A stretch of DNA of 64,000 bases from DATFQI01 sp963816955 (GTDB lineage Bacteria; Actinomycetota; Thermoleophilia; Solirubrobacterales; Solirubrobacteraceae). The position numbers and the translations under genes were made by a program. Each line of letters starts with the position of its first letter. The stretch's first letter is position 1. Where the stretch lies: positions 682,001-746,000 of the forward strand of contig CAWFME010000005.1 of the NCBI GenBank assembly GCA_963816955.1, in the 5' to 3' direction. Shown one piece after another: positions 1 through 9,700 of this stretch. The notes under the pieces were generated by a model, which worked only from the letters and a program-made list of their open reading frames with translations, did no database searches and was not told the DNA's origin.

Positions 1-1000
1 CCGCGCGCGCGAGATGCGCGTGGGCGCTGGCGTTGCGGCAGGCGACGCCGGCCAGCTCCGTGAAGGTCTCCAGCACCGCGAGCTCCTCCGTGCCCACCGT
101 GTGCGGGCGCTCCCAGCCGACGCTGAGCACGCCGCGCAGCTCGCCGTCCCAGCCGAACGGGACCGCGAGCGCGGAGCGGACGCGCTTGAACGGCGAGTCC
201 GGCGGCAGCTTGGCGACCGACTGGTAGTCGTTGCTCAGCATCGGGCGGCCGCGCTCGACCACCTGCCCGGCGAGGCCGGTGCCCTCCTGCAGCGGCCAGC
301 CGAGGAACTCCGGCGGCAGGCCGGCGATGCCGCCCACGACGAACCCGTCGCCCGGGGTGCCGTGGTAGACGGCGGCGTTGTCGGCGTCGAGCAGGCCCAT
401 CGCCTCCTCGCAGATGCGGTTGAGCAGCGGCTCGAGCTCGAGCGACTCGTTCAGCGTCTTCGCCGCGCGCGTGAGCGCGAGCTGGCGGGTCATGCGGGCC
501 TCGTGCGCCTCCGCCTGGCGGCGGCTGGAGAGCGCGGCGCCGGCCGCGTTGACGAACATCTCGCCGAGCTGCTCGTTGCCGTCGAAGCACGCGCACGGCT
601 CGGCGCCCCCGAGCAGCAGGACGTCGGCGCCGACCGCGATCAGCTGCCCGGCGCCGGCCCGGGCGTCCGGGGCGAGCGTCGCGGTGAGCGCCGCGACCCC
701 GTCCGCGTCGAGCGCCGCGCGGGCCGCGCGCGAGGCCACGAAGTCCTCCAGCGCGGGCACGGCGGCGACGTCGTGCAGCTCGGGCCCGGGGTCGCCCGCG
801 CCGGCGGACGCGACGACGCGCACGCGCCTGTCCGCCTCCGCGAGCTCGATCAGCAGGACCGTCGGCACGCCGAAGAACCGGGCGGCCTCCACGGCGACGC
901 GGGAGCGCACGTCCACGGGATCGCCGGAGCCTCCGGCGGGCGCCAGCAGGCGGGACACCGCCAAGACGGCGTCCGAGGGGCTGCAGTCCTTGAAAGACAA
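1..1000 (-). CDS. GAF-domain sensory protein, cut by the window edge
   Basis: The minus strand is open from a TTG codon at 1000 to the window start, so only the N-terminal 333 residues are seen. A GAGGAA ribosome site lies six bases before the TTG. Residues about 15-160 form a GAF-like domain (VAVEAARFFGVPTVLLIEL). A helical linker (RQAEAHEARMTRQLAL) leads into a second, clearer GAF domain at about 190-333 (EEAMGLLDADNAAVYHGTPG, then GTGLAGQVVERGRPMLSNDY). GAF domains sense small ligands or act as signalling modules. The output domain lies outside the window and could be a kinase, phosphatase or cyclase. No partner gene is visible. The family call is firm; the overall function is unknown. Confidence 0.8.
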   Translation of the reverse strand, partial: MSFKDCSPSDAVLAVSRLLAPAGGSGDPVDVRSRVAVEAARFFGVPTVLLIELAEADRRVRVVASAGAGDPGPELHDVAAVPALEDFVASRAARAALDADGVAALTATLAPDARAGAGQLIAVGADVLLLGGAEPCACFDGNEQLGEMFVNAAGAALSSRRQAEAHEARMTRQLALTRAAKTLNESLELEPLLNRICEEAMGLLDADNAAVYHGTPGDGFVVGGIAGLPPEFLGWPLQEGTGLAGQVVERGRPMLSNDYQSVAKLPPDSPFKRVRSALAVPFGWDGELRGVLSVGWERPHTVGTEELAVLETFTELAGVACRNASAHAHLARA

Positions 1001-1084
1001 CGCGATTCCTCGTCTTGTTCTCGACGTCTGACGGCAAGCCTTTACACTGAGCGGCCAGGCGGGCAGGGAACGCGCCCGTCCCAC

Positions 1085-1174
1085 GGAGAGGTGGCCGAGT
1101 GGCTGAAGGCACTCGCCTGCTAAGCGAGTATGGGGCGGAAAGCTCCATCGCGGGTTCGAATCCCGCCCTCTCCG
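1085..1174 (+). tRNA. tRNA-Ser (GCT anticodon)
   Basis: The acceptor stem GGAGAGG pairs with CCTCTCC before discriminator G1174. The anticodon loop CTGCTAA gives GCT, which reads AGC/AGU. The long variable arm typical of serine tRNAs and the TTCGAAT T-loop are present. No CCA is encoded. It lies 45 bases upstream of tRNA-Arg and may be co-transcribed with it. Confidence 0.95.
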
Positions 1175-1219
1175 CTGGCCGACCGCGCCCAAACGCGGCG
1201 GCTAGACTGTCCGTCCCCT

Positions 1220-1298
<79 letters not shown>

Positions 1299-1326
1299 AA
1301 AGGCCTGCTTACGCGGGCCTTTCTTC
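1299..1326 (+). terminator. Probable intrinsic terminator after tRNA-Arg
   Basis: AAAGGCC at 1299-1305 pairs with GGCCTTT at 1316-1322 around a short loop, followed by a T-rich tract. This would end the tRNA-Ser/tRNA-Arg transcript before the integrase. Part of the left arm is also kept after the repeat at 15230-15276. Confidence 0.65.
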
Positions 1327-1354
1327 GTTGTTGTGGGAGGGGGCGAACTTCGCC

Positions 1355-2509
1355 GTGTCCCCGCTATGTCCCGACATGAGCACGATCTCGGGACACGTCT
1401 ACCGCCACGACGGCGCCCGCCGTTCCGTCTGGCGAGCAAAGTACCGGCTACCGGACGGTCGCCAGGTGCATCGCACCATCGGGCCGGCCTGGACGGAGCG
1501 CGGCCGGCCGCGGGCCGGGTACTTCACGAAGCGCACGGCCGAGGCCTGGCTGCGCGAGGTCCTCGACCAGGCGAGGGTTGGGACGCTGCCCGGCATGGTC
1601 CGGACCGGCGCAACGTTCGCGGACGCTTGCGCCGAGTTCCTCCGCTACATGGAGGTCGACCTCGACCGCAAGCCGTCGACACTGACCGACTACCGCTCGA
1701 CGATTCGGGCGCACCTTGTCCCAGCATTCGGCTCGCTGCGGCTCGAGGACGTCACCGCCGAGCGGATCGAGGCGTGGAAGGCGACGATGACGGTCAGCAA
1801 CCGCACGAAGGCCAAGACCCTGATCGTGCTCAACGGCGTCTTCGTCCGCGCCTGCCGAGCGTTCAAGCTGCCGCACAACCCGATGCGCGACGTGGACATG
1901 CCGCGGCAGCGACGGTCGACGGCGATCGAGGTGTTCTCGCCCGACGAGATCCTCGCCCTCGTGCGGGCGGCTGACGGCGAGCAGGACGGCGCGATCTTCC
2001 TGACCGCGGCCTTCACCGGCCTGCGCCGTGGCGAGTTGGTTGCGCTCCGCTGGCGCGACGTCGACTTCGGGGCCCATCGGATTCGGGTGTGCGGCTCCTA
2101 CGCCGGCGGCCGGCTGACGACGCCCAAGAGCGGCAAGGTCCGCTCCGTGCCCTTGGCGCCGGACGTTGCGGCGGCGCTCGCACGTCTGGCGACCCGCGTG
2201 TTGTGGACCGGCGACGACGACTTTGTGTTTCCCGGCGTTACTGGCGGCTACCTGGACGCGTCCGCACTATCGCGTCGGTACAAGGCGGCGCTGAAGCGCG
2301 CCGAGCTCCGCCAGCTCCGGTTTCACGATCTCCGGCACACCTTCGGAACACGGATGATCGCCAAGGCCGACATCCGTCGCGTGCAGGAATGGATGGGCCA
2401 TGCCGACGTCACGACGACGATGAAGTACCTGCACTACGTCGAGCGGCCCGACGAGGCGGCGCTGGTAGCTGAGGCGTTCGCGGCAGAGTCGATGGGCTCG
2501 CCTGCCTAA
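1355..2509 (+). CDS. int: Tyrosine-family site-specific integrase
   Basis: This phage/ICE-type integrase would recombine the tRNA-Arg attachment site that lies immediately upstream. An N-terminal arm-binding region is followed by a SAM-like core-binding domain (ADACAEFLRYMEVDLDRKPS) and a catalytic domain. All catalytic positions are visible: Arg in GLRRGE, Lys in TPKSGKVRSVP, HxxR in HDLRHTFGTR, His in MGHADVTT and Tyr in TMKYLHY. The GTG at 1355 is chosen because GGAGGGGG ends eleven bases before it; an ATG at 1376 is an alternative start with no such site. The protein is about 384 residues, full length for the family. Its stop overlaps the ATG of the next small gene (TAATG). Confidence 0.93.
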   Translation: MSPLCPDMSTISGHVYRHDGARRSVWRAKYRLPDGRQVHRTIGPAWTERGRPRAGYFTKRTAEAWLREVLDQARVGTLPGMVRTGATFADACAEFLRYMEVDLDRKPSTLTDYRSTIRAHLVPAFGSLRLEDVTAERIEAWKATMTVSNRTKAKTLIVLNGVFVRACRAFKLPHNPMRDVDMPRQRRSTAIEVFSPDEILALVRAADGEQDGAIFLTAAFTGLRRGELVALRWRDVDFGAHRIRVCGSYAGGRLTTPKSGKVRSVPLAPDVAAALARLATRVLWTGDDDFVFPGVTGGYLDASALSRRYKAALKRAELRQLRFHDLRHTFGTRMIAKADIRRVQEWMGHADVTTTMKYLHYVERPDEAALVAEAFAAESMGSPA

Positions 2510-2685
2510 TGCGTCGCGGCCTCTTGGGCGCGATCCAGGCCCGGAGGCTGCCTATGGCTGGCGAGGGCGTCGCGTTGGCTCTCCGGTGCGAAACATGCGG
2601 GTACTTCGGCCCAAAGGAGCCGTCCGAGCTGTGGCGGATGTTCCCTCTCAGTTCCCCGCACGCCACGCGGTCCCCTTGCGTCTAA
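2509..2685 (+). CDS. Small CxxC protein coupled to the integrase
   Basis: A 58-residue frame starts with the ATG that overlaps the integrase stop (TAATG at 2507-2511), so it would be translated by reinitiation. The protein is basic at its start and contains RCETCGYFGPKEPSELW, a CxxC knuckle in a short ribbon. A third Cys lies near the C-terminus. I do not recognise the family. Small proteins encoded next to tyrosine integrases are often recombination directionality factors, but those are usually winged-helix, so that role is only a guess. Its last four bases overlap the end of the convergent gene on the other strand. Confidence 0.45.
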   Translation: MRRGLLGAIQARRLPMAGEGVALALRCETCGYFGPKEPSELWRMFPLSSPHATRSPCV

Positions 2686-3806
2686 AGCTCGTTGAGGAGT
2701 CGAAGGATCTCGGGCCACGCGCGCTGGCGGCCGGCCTCGTCGGCTTGCTGGCTTCCGCCGAGCTCCGGGAACGACCGGATGGGAACGAAGGGCACGGCGC
2801 TCCCGACGCCGTGTCCCGCGTTCGCGATGCTGATGTCGCGGTGCGGGTGCGCGAAGCGGCGCCGGTCGAGTCGGTCGTGCAGGGCCTTGGCGTAGGCGGC
2901 GGAGGGCCAGAGGCCGTCGCGGCCGGCCGAGACGGTCAGCACGGGGCCGTTGATCCGCTCGGCGCGGATGATCGCGTCCGGATCCCCGAACGCCTCGGGA
3001 TCGCCGAACACCTCCGCGAAGGGCACGGGCCGCCCGCCCAGGGTCCAGGCCGGCGAGCGACGATCGATGGCACTGTTGACGACGTTGCTGGGCACCAGCG
3101 CTACGACGCTGTCGATCAGGCGCGGATAAGTGGCGCCGATCAGGAGGGCGGCCTCTCCGCCGCGCGAGATGCCGAGCAGGGCGACGCGACGTGCCTGCAG
3201 GCGCTGGGCGGCACGTTCGAAGTACTCGAGCGGGATGTGCTCGAGCTCGTCCGGTAGGCCGGGCGCGTCGAAGTAGGCGAGCGCCATCGCCCGGTGACCG
3301 TGTGATGCGAGCAGCGCGGCGACGTGCTGGGTGCGCAGGCCGCCGTCGGAGCCGCCGATCACCAGGACCGCCGCCCCTCGTGCCTTGCCGGGCGGCTCGT
3401 AGACCGTCCCGTAGAGGCCGTTGCGGACGGGGCTCGCCCCAATCCCGTCGGCCACGAAGCGCCGGGTTACGGTGGTCGACGCCACCGCCTTGGCGCCGTC
3501 GATCACGTCGAAGTGCACGCGCAGCACCGGCAGCAGCGCCGAGAAGGTCCCTGAACCGCCCCGCATCGTGACGATCGGCCGCCACGGCTCGCGCACCGCC
3601 ACCGACACCGGCGTCGTGGACCGATAGCGACCGCCTCGCGCATCGGTCGCGGTGGCGCGGAGCACCGCGCCTTTCGGCGCGCCGTTGACCTTGATGCGCA
3701 GGGGCGAGTCCGCGAGCCCGTCGCGTGGTGAGACCGTGATGACCGGCCGCGCCGTGTCTCCGCAGCCGGCCAGCAGCGAGACGACGGCGACGGCGGCCGC
3801 GGTCAG
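2682..3806 (-). CDS. BAAT-type acyl-CoA thioesterase/acyltransferase-like lipoprotein
   Basis: The C-terminal two thirds match the alpha/beta-hydrolase domain of acyl-CoA thioester hydrolases and bile-acid-CoA:amino-acid N-acyltransferases. There is a nucleophile elbow (ALLGISRGGE), an Asp (VSAGRDGLW) and a His (NAGHGVG). The N-terminal beta domain (VITVSPRDGLADSPLRIKV) matches the BAAT N-domain. The first standard start is GTG at 3665, but the same frame upstream encodes a hydrophobic stretch ending in the lipobox LLAGC, so the mature protein is probably membrane-anchored. No ATG, GTG or TTG precedes that signal. The only candidate is CTG at 3806, overlapping the upstream gene's stop as CTGA; a frameshift is the alternative. 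The natural substrate is unknown. Confidence 0.8.
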   Translation of the reverse strand: MTAAAVAVVSLLAGCGDTARPVITVSPRDGLADSPLRIKVNGAPKGAVLRATATDARGGRYRSTTPVSVAVREPWRPIVTMRGGSGTFSALLPVLRVHFDVIDGAKAVASTTVTRRFVADGIGASPVRNGLYGTVYEPPGKARGAAVLVIGGSDGGLRTQHVAALLASHGHRAMALAYFDAPGLPDELEHIPLEYFERAAQRLQARRVALLGISRGGEAALLIGATYPRLIDSVVALVPSNVVNSAIDRRSPAWTLGGRPVPFAEVFGDPEAFGDPDAIIRAERINGPVLTVSAGRDGLWPSAAYAKALHDRLDRRRFAHPHRDISIANAGHGVGSAVPFVPIRSFPELGGSQQADEAGRQRAWPEILRLLNEL

Positions 3807-4051
3807 CGCCCGCGGCGCAGCGCCTCCTGCTTGCGCTCGGCCTCAACACTGGCCCACGCATCATGCCCCGCCCGCGCGCTGCCGCTGCCGCTGCCGCCGA
3901 CGCCCTCCGCGAACGCCACCAGCGCGACGGCGGCCAGCACGATCGCCATGACCAGTCCGGCGGTCGGCACGATCACGCTCACCACCGCCGTGACCACCAC
4001 AAGGGCCGCGAGCACCATGCCCACACGAGTCAGCCGCATCACTGAGATCAT
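3803..4051 (-). CDS. Small membrane protein, function unknown
   Basis: The ATG at 4051 gives 82 residues; an ATG at 4039 would give 78. Two adjacent hydrophobic segments (about 11-29 and 32-49) are followed by a Gly/Ser linker and a charged cytoplasmic-type tail (VEAERKQEALRRGR). It sits directly upstream of the BAAT-like lipoprotein and its stop overlaps that gene's presumed CTG start. The two are probably one operon inside the integrated segment. No family is recognised. Confidence 0.6.
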   Translation of the reverse strand: MISVMRLTRVGMVLAALVVVTAVVSVIVPTAGLVMAIVLAAVALVAFAEGVGGSGSGSARAGHDAWASVEAERKQEALRRGR

Positions 4052-4410
4052 CTCAACGTTGTCCAGTCGCCAGCACGGTGCGTTCGCCGCTCGCGGTCGC
4101 ATCCGTCCAGCATCGCAACGCGCGCTAACGGCTCTCGGGTTCAGGCAAAGCGGAAGCGCCCGCAACTCTGTGCAACGAATCTCCCCGAGCCAGTACAGCG
4201 CCAGACTCCCGAGGCGCCTACTCCAGGCCAGGCGGAGCTCATCCAAGGCGCCAGCGCCAAGACCCAAGGTCCCGCCCCAAGCGCAAGTTCCTAATGCCAA
4301 CTGCAACTACGAACCGACAGACAGACACAGACAGACACAAGAGACACACCACTGCACCATGTGCCAGAACTCCTCCTGACGACACCACGGCTGGTAGCGG
4401 GAAGGAGATG
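4052..4410. other. Gene-poor intergenic stretch with short tandem repeat
   Basis: No convincing gene is seen on either strand. The base composition is visibly less GC-rich than the flanks. A ten-base unit CAGACAGACA is repeated twice at 4318-4337, within a longer purine/CA tract. The stretch lies between divergent transcription units, so promoters for both are expected here, but I could not place them with confidence. Confidence 0.5.
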
Positions 4411-4469
4411 GTTTGAGCGTAGTTTGCGGGGCACGCTACTGTTTCAGAAGCCTCAAACTCCTCGCAAAC
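4411..4469. promoter_or_regulatory. Four-half-site operator before the AlbA-type gene
   Basis: GTTTGAG (4411-4417) and GTTTGCG (4422-4428) are direct copies eleven bases apart. Their exact complements CTCAAAC (4452-4458) and CGCAAAC (4463-4469) follow, again eleven bases apart, ending one base before the ATG at 4471. The pairs interleave rather than nest, which suits dimeric protein binding on one DNA face better than an RNA hairpin. Occupancy would block translation start and probably transcription of the downstream gene. Autoregulation by that gene's product is a plausible inference. Confidence 0.6.
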
Positions 4470-4470
4470 A

Positions 4471-6237
4471 ATGCCTCCTGCCTCCACCCCAGAAGCCGCT
4501 ATCGCCCGCATCCGCAAAGGCGCTGTCGCTAGCTCGCTCGAATCGGAAACGCTCGACTTCAAGCAGGATCACAAGGATGGCGACAAGGCGACCGCCGGCA
4601 TTGTTGCCGCCGAAGCGATCTGTCTAGCCAATTCTCGAGGCGGCTTCGTAGTGCTCGGGGTCAACGACAAGGGCAGCGGAGCGAAGGCATTGCTAGGGAC
4701 GAAACTTGATGTCGCGTATCTCAAGCAGCGTGTCTGGGAGCTAAGTCAGCCAGGTCTGGCAGTCGACGCGGAGGAGCTGGACATCGATGGCGCTCGACTC
4801 GTAGTCGTTCGCGTGCCGGAGAGCCCTGAGATCCACGCCGACACTCAGGGGCGAGCGCCTCGCCGCATCAACACGGATTGCCACAACATGACCCCGGACG
4901 AGCAGCAGCGCCACCGCGAGGATCGGCGTGGCATCGACTGGTCGGGTCATGCGAGCGTTCGACCCCGAGCTGATGTATCAGCCGAAGCCCTGATCGTCGC
5001 TCGGGAGCTTGTAGGCAACCATCCCGACCCCGCGCGCCAGCGCCTGGCGCGGATTGAGGACGACGATCTTCTTCGCGAGCTCGGAGCGGTGCTGCCCGAC
5101 GGGCGTCTGACGCGCGCGGGGGAGGTGCTCTTCTGTGGGAGTCTCGCGGGCGATCGGCTGGTTTACGTCCACCGACCCACGCCTGGAGGAGAGCCGGACG
5201 ACCTCAGACGCTTCGCGGACCCATTGATCGTCGCGTTCACGCGTGTCATGGAGCTAGTCGAGGCGCGACGGCGCCTCACTCCGCTGACGTTTCCTCAAGG
5301 GCAGCAGGTCCATCTTGAGGACTTCCCAAGGATCGCCGTCCGCGAGGCGTTGAGCAATGCCGTCGTCCACCGTGACTACCACCAGCGCGCACCGGTCACG
5401 CTCTCCCACTCGCCTCAGATCCTCGAGATCACGTCCCCCGGGCCGCTCGTGGCCGGCGTCACGCCCGACAACATCCTGACCCACACGTCGAAGCCCAGGA
5501 ATGCGGCGCTAGCAATGGCCGCCAGACTGCTCGGTCTCGCAGAGGAAGTCGGTGCCGGAGTTGACCGCATGTACCGGGAGATGCTCGCCTCCGGGAAGGA
5601 CATCCCGACGATTGAGTCGACGCTCGAAAGCGTGCGGATCGCGCTGCTCGGCGGCGCGCCGAATACCCGCATCCCGGCTTACCTCAGCGAGCTTTCCGAG
5701 GATGAGCGCAATGACGTCGACACGTTGCTCGCGCTGTTCACGCTTTGTCAGCGGGAGACGGTCGACGCGCCTACGATCGCCCCGCTTCTGCAGAAATCCA
5801 CCGCTTCTGCACAAGTCGTTCTTGACCGACTCGCACAGGACTCCGTGGCAATGCTTGAGCCCACGCGCGGCACATTCCGTCGGCGACACCCCAAGTACAG
5901 GCTACGTGAGCACGTGATGCGCGCACTCGGAACCGCGGTGCGGTATCGCCGGCGTGGTACAGACGAGCTCGATCGCAAGGTCATCGCGCACGTCAAGGAA
6001 TACGACCGGATCTCCAACCGCACTGTCCGGAACCTTTTCGACGTCGACGTGAACCGCGCGCGCGACATCCTGGCGGACATGGTTCAGCGCGGGATACTCA
6101 CCAAGACATCAGCGGCAGCTCGTGGTCCAAGCGTGGAGTACGGACCTGGGCCGAACTTTCAATCGGCCCGCAGTTCGCGGCCAGCGAGCCGTAGGAGAAC
6201 GCGCGCCGACCGCCCGCAGCTCTTTCCCGACGACTAA
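4471..6237 (+). CDS. AlbA_2/Schlafen-type ATP-binding protein
   Basis: The N-terminal 130 residues match the AlbA_2 (divergent AAA, Schlafen-like) domain, with the ESETLDFKQ motif and a glycine-rich strand (ANSRGGFVVLGV). The middle (about 280-390) matches the HATPase_c_4-like module of this family, with a GHKL N-box (REALSNAVVHRDYH) and the following ITSPGPL and GAGVDRMYREM motifs. The C-terminal third has winged-helix-like segments (DRISNRTVRNLFDVDVNRARD). Such proteins are annotated as transcriptional regulators or ATP-dependent effectors; some Schlafen-domain proteins serve in defence. At 588 residues it is complete. The ATG at 4471 has no ribosome site and abuts the operator. Its location inside an integrase-bearing segment suggests it is cargo or the element's control gene. 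Confidence 0.85.
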   Translation: MPPASTPEAAIARIRKGAVASSLESETLDFKQDHKDGDKATAGIVAAEAICLANSRGGFVVLGVNDKGSGAKALLGTKLDVAYLKQRVWELSQPGLAVDAEELDIDGARLVVVRVPESPEIHADTQGRAPRRINTDCHNMTPDEQQRHREDRRGIDWSGHASVRPRADVSAEALIVARELVGNHPDPARQRLARIEDDDLLRELGAVLPDGRLTRAGEVLFCGSLAGDRLVYVHRPTPGGEPDDLRRFADPLIVAFTRVMELVEARRRLTPLTFPQGQQVHLEDFPRIAVREALSNAVVHRDYHQRAPVTLSHSPQILEITSPGPLVAGVTPDNILTHTSKPRNAALAMAARLLGLAEEVGAGVDRMYREMLASGKDIPTIESTLESVRIALLGGAPNTRIPAYLSELSEDERNDVDTLLALFTLCQRETVDAPTIAPLLQKSTASAQVVLDRLAQDSVAMLEPTRGTFRRRHPKYRLREHVMRALGTAVRYRRRGTDELDRKVIAHVKEYDRISNRTVRNLFDVDVNRARDILADMVQRGILTKTSAAARGPSVEYGPGPNFQSARSSRPASRRRTRADRPQLFPDD

Positions 6238-6388
6238 GGGGGAACCCCGAGACGCCCTCCCAGGCGAGCGCAGCGGCCAAACCGTGTCCCGAACGGTGCC
6301 TCCAACCCAACACAACTGACCCGAACTCAGGGCAACTCAGGGCATCTGATCTTGCTCAAGGAGGCCGAATACACCCGTGTCGCGCAGA

Positions 6389-6430
<42 letters not shown>

Positions 6431-6441
6431 TAGCACGGAAA

Positions 6442-6600
6442 CCCAGCGGGCCCGGCGCGCCGGACCTGGAGTTCCGCCTTGCCAGCAAGGCGCTCGAGCT
6501 GAAGCGGTCCGGCCTTGGCTACCAGCGCATCCCTCCCGGCTGTCGCTTCCCGTAAGGCCACGTGCACAAGGAGCAGGACGAGGTCTACGTGGTTCGTTGA
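6442..6600 (+). pseudogene. Cupin-domain protein remnant
   Basis: In one frame the translation runs PDLEFRLASKALELKRSG, then GYQRIPPGCRFP, a stop at 6553-6555, then GHVHKEQDEVYVV and a second stop. This is the first beta-strand block of a small cupin protein, including the metal-binding GHxHxxxxE signature. The nonsense codon and missing C-terminal half show it is dead. It starts about eleven bases after att copy 2, so recombination at the repeat probably removed its N-terminus. The rest of the region to 6700 holds nothing I can support as a gene. Confidence 0.65.
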
Positions 6601-6700
6601 CGTCCGCGCGGCGGGCCCGGATACCGATTACCCGCGGCTGGAGATGTGGCTGCGAGCCGTCCGTCCTGCGCTCGGTCGCGCCAGCCCGTAGTGTTGGCCC

Positions 6701-9700
6701 ATGAGGGCGCGCCGCGGAGCGATCGTCGTGATCTGGTGGTGCGCGCTAGGGCTGTGTGCCGGCTCCGATGCGGTTGCCGCGGCCGCGAAACCGGTGGTGT
6801 CGGTCAGCGCGCCGGCGAAGGCCTTCGCGGGCGATCGCCTGAACGTCGCGGTGTCGGTCCGCAACGCCGCTCGCGCGACGAAGCTCACGGTGCGGCTCTC
6901 GACGGACGCGCGGCTCAGCCCATCCGACGCGGTCCTCGCGCGGGCGAACCTGCCGGCGATCAAGCCGCGTAAGCGGTCGCGCCGGTCGCTCCGCGTGCGG
7001 CTGCCCGCAACGCTGCGTGCCGCGCGGCACTACCTGATCGTGTGCGTCGCACGCACGCGGCGGCCCCGCATCCGGCAGCGCTGCTCGAAGCGCAGGATCA
7101 CCGTGTCGCGCCGCCCCGGCATCGTGAACGTCGGGCCGCCGCTCGGGCCGCTGCCGGCGCCGGCCGGTGGGCCCGGGATTGGGGGGTCTTCAGATCCCGG
7201 CCCCGGTGGTGGCGGTCCCACCAACGACCCCGGCCCGCAGCCGCCCGCGCCGGGCCCGCAGGATGCTGCTGCCGCTGAGCCGTCGACGCTCGCGACGGCG
7301 CTCCCGCGCGCCCAGCCGACGTCGCTGCGCGAGGCCACGAGCTTCCTCTACACCGGCTCCGACGCGATCCAGACCGGCGTCGCGGCCGGCACGATCGACG
7401 AGCGTCGCGTGGCGATCCTCCGTGGCACCGTGCGCGACCGTGCGGGAGCGTCGATCGGCGGCGTCCGCGTCCGCATCGCTGACCATCCCGAGCTAGGGCG
7501 CACCGCGACCCAGGCCGACGGCGGCTATGACATCGCGGTCAACGGGGGCGGGCCGCTGACACTCGTCTTCGAGCGGGCCGGCTACATCTCCGCCCAGCGG
7601 CTCGTCGACGCACCGTGGGAGGACTACGCCGAGGTCGACCCCGTCGTGCTGATCCCGTACTCGGCGAAGTCGACGCTCATCGACACCGACACGGCGGTCG
7701 CGGTCGCGGTCGGCGACGCGGTGACTGATGACCGCGGCACGCGCAGCCCGGCGCTCGTCTTCGCGGCGGGCACGCAGGCGACGATGACGCTGCCGAACGG
7801 CTCGACGGAGTCGATCAGCCAGTTGCGCGTGCGCATCACGGAGTACACGCAGGGAGCGTCCGGGCCTGAGGCGATGCCCGCGCAGCTCCCACCGAGCTCG
7901 GCGTACACCTATGCCGTCGAGCTGTCGGTCGACGAAGCGGTCGACGCCGGAGCGACGCGTGTGACCTTCGACCGACCGGTCGCCTTCTACACGGACAACT
8001 TCCTCGACCTCCCCGTCGGCCGAGCGATGCCGATCGGTTCCTACGACCGTGAGGCCGAGCGCTGGGAGGGCTCCCCCGACGGACGTGTCGTCAAGATCGT
8101 CGGCGAGTCCGCGGGAGCGGCGACCGTCGACGGCGACGGCGATGGCGTGGCCGACACCCGCGCGGCGCTTACGGCCCTCGGCCTCGACGACGCCGAGCTG
8201 CAGTCGCTCGCGACCCTCTACGACCCGGGCGTCGAGCTGTGGCGCGTCGAGCTGACGCACTTCTCGCCGCTGGACTGCAACCCGCTGCTGGGCACCGACG
8301 GCGCGGTCGACCCGGACAACGAGCAGCCGCCGGGTGACTTCGGCGATCCGTGCCCGCCGGACAGCGGCTCGATGATTTCCTGCATCACGCAGGTGCTCGC
8401 CGAGGAGCTGCGGATCACCGGCTCGCGGCACTCGCTCTACTACCGCAGCGATCGCGTGGCCGGACGCACCGCGAGCCGGACGCTCGACATCCCCGTGACC
8501 GGCGATGACCTCCCACCACCGAGCGCGGACCTCAGACGGATCCTGCTCGAGGTGCACGTCGCCGGCCGCGTCTTCACCGAGGAGTTCCCCGAGGGCGAGA
8601 TCGAGCCGAACATGGTGCACCAGTTCACGTGGGACGGCGAGGACGCCTACGACCGGCCGGTCCAAGGCGCCCAGACCGCGACGGTGCGGATCGGCTACGT
8701 CTACGGGTTCTTCTATCAGTCGGCCGGGGAGAGCCCCGAGACGTGGGCGCTGCTCGGCACGGTGTTCCTCGGGTCGTCGCCGTTCGAGAACGCGTCGTGG
8801 CAGGAGTACGAGGTGGAGATCGGCACGTACGACACGAGCGGCGTCGGGCTCGGCGGCTGGGTGCTCGACGTGCTCCACGCCTACGACCCGACAAGCCGCC
8901 GGCTGTACCTCGGCAGCGGTGACCAGCGCCTCGTCGACGCGACCGACGTGACGGTCCTCGAGACGATCGCGGGCGTGCCGTCCGAGGCGGGGTTCGCGGG
9001 CGACGGCGGGCCTGCTCTGGAGGCGCGGCTCGACGCGCCGCACGGCCTCGCGCTCGCTCCGGACGGGACGACCTACGTGGCCGACACCAACAACGAGCGG
9101 ATCCGCCGGGTCGAGCCCGACGGGACGATCGAGACGCACGCCGGCAACGGAGCCTTCGGCTTCGCCGGCGATGGCGGGGCGGCGACCGCGGCAAAGCTGG
9201 CGAGCCCGCGCGGCGTCGCGGTCGGCCCGGATGGCGAGGTCTATATCGCCGACACCGGCAACAACCGTATCCGGCGCGTCGACGCGGGCGGTGACATCGA
9301 TACGGTGGCGGGCGGCGGCGACCCGGCCGACGACCTCGGCGACGACGGGCCGGCGACTGACGCCCGGTTGTCGGCGCCGGCAGCGGTCGCGGTCGCGCCC
9401 GACGGGCGGCTCGTCATCGCCGACACTTTCCACCACCGCCTGCGCATGGTGAGCACGAGCGGCCAGATCACGACGATCGCCGGCGACGGCAACGCTGGCT
9501 CGGGCGGCGACGGCGGTCCCGCCGCGCAAGCGCGGCTGCGCTTCCCGCGCGCGGTGTCGTTCGATCCCAACGGCAACGTCCTCGTGGCCGACTCCGGCAA
9601 CGGTCGCGTGCGGCGGATCGCTGCCGACGGCCGGATCACGACGATCGCCGGCGGCGGCGACCCGGCCGACGGGGTCGGCGACGGCGGCCCCGCGACCTCT

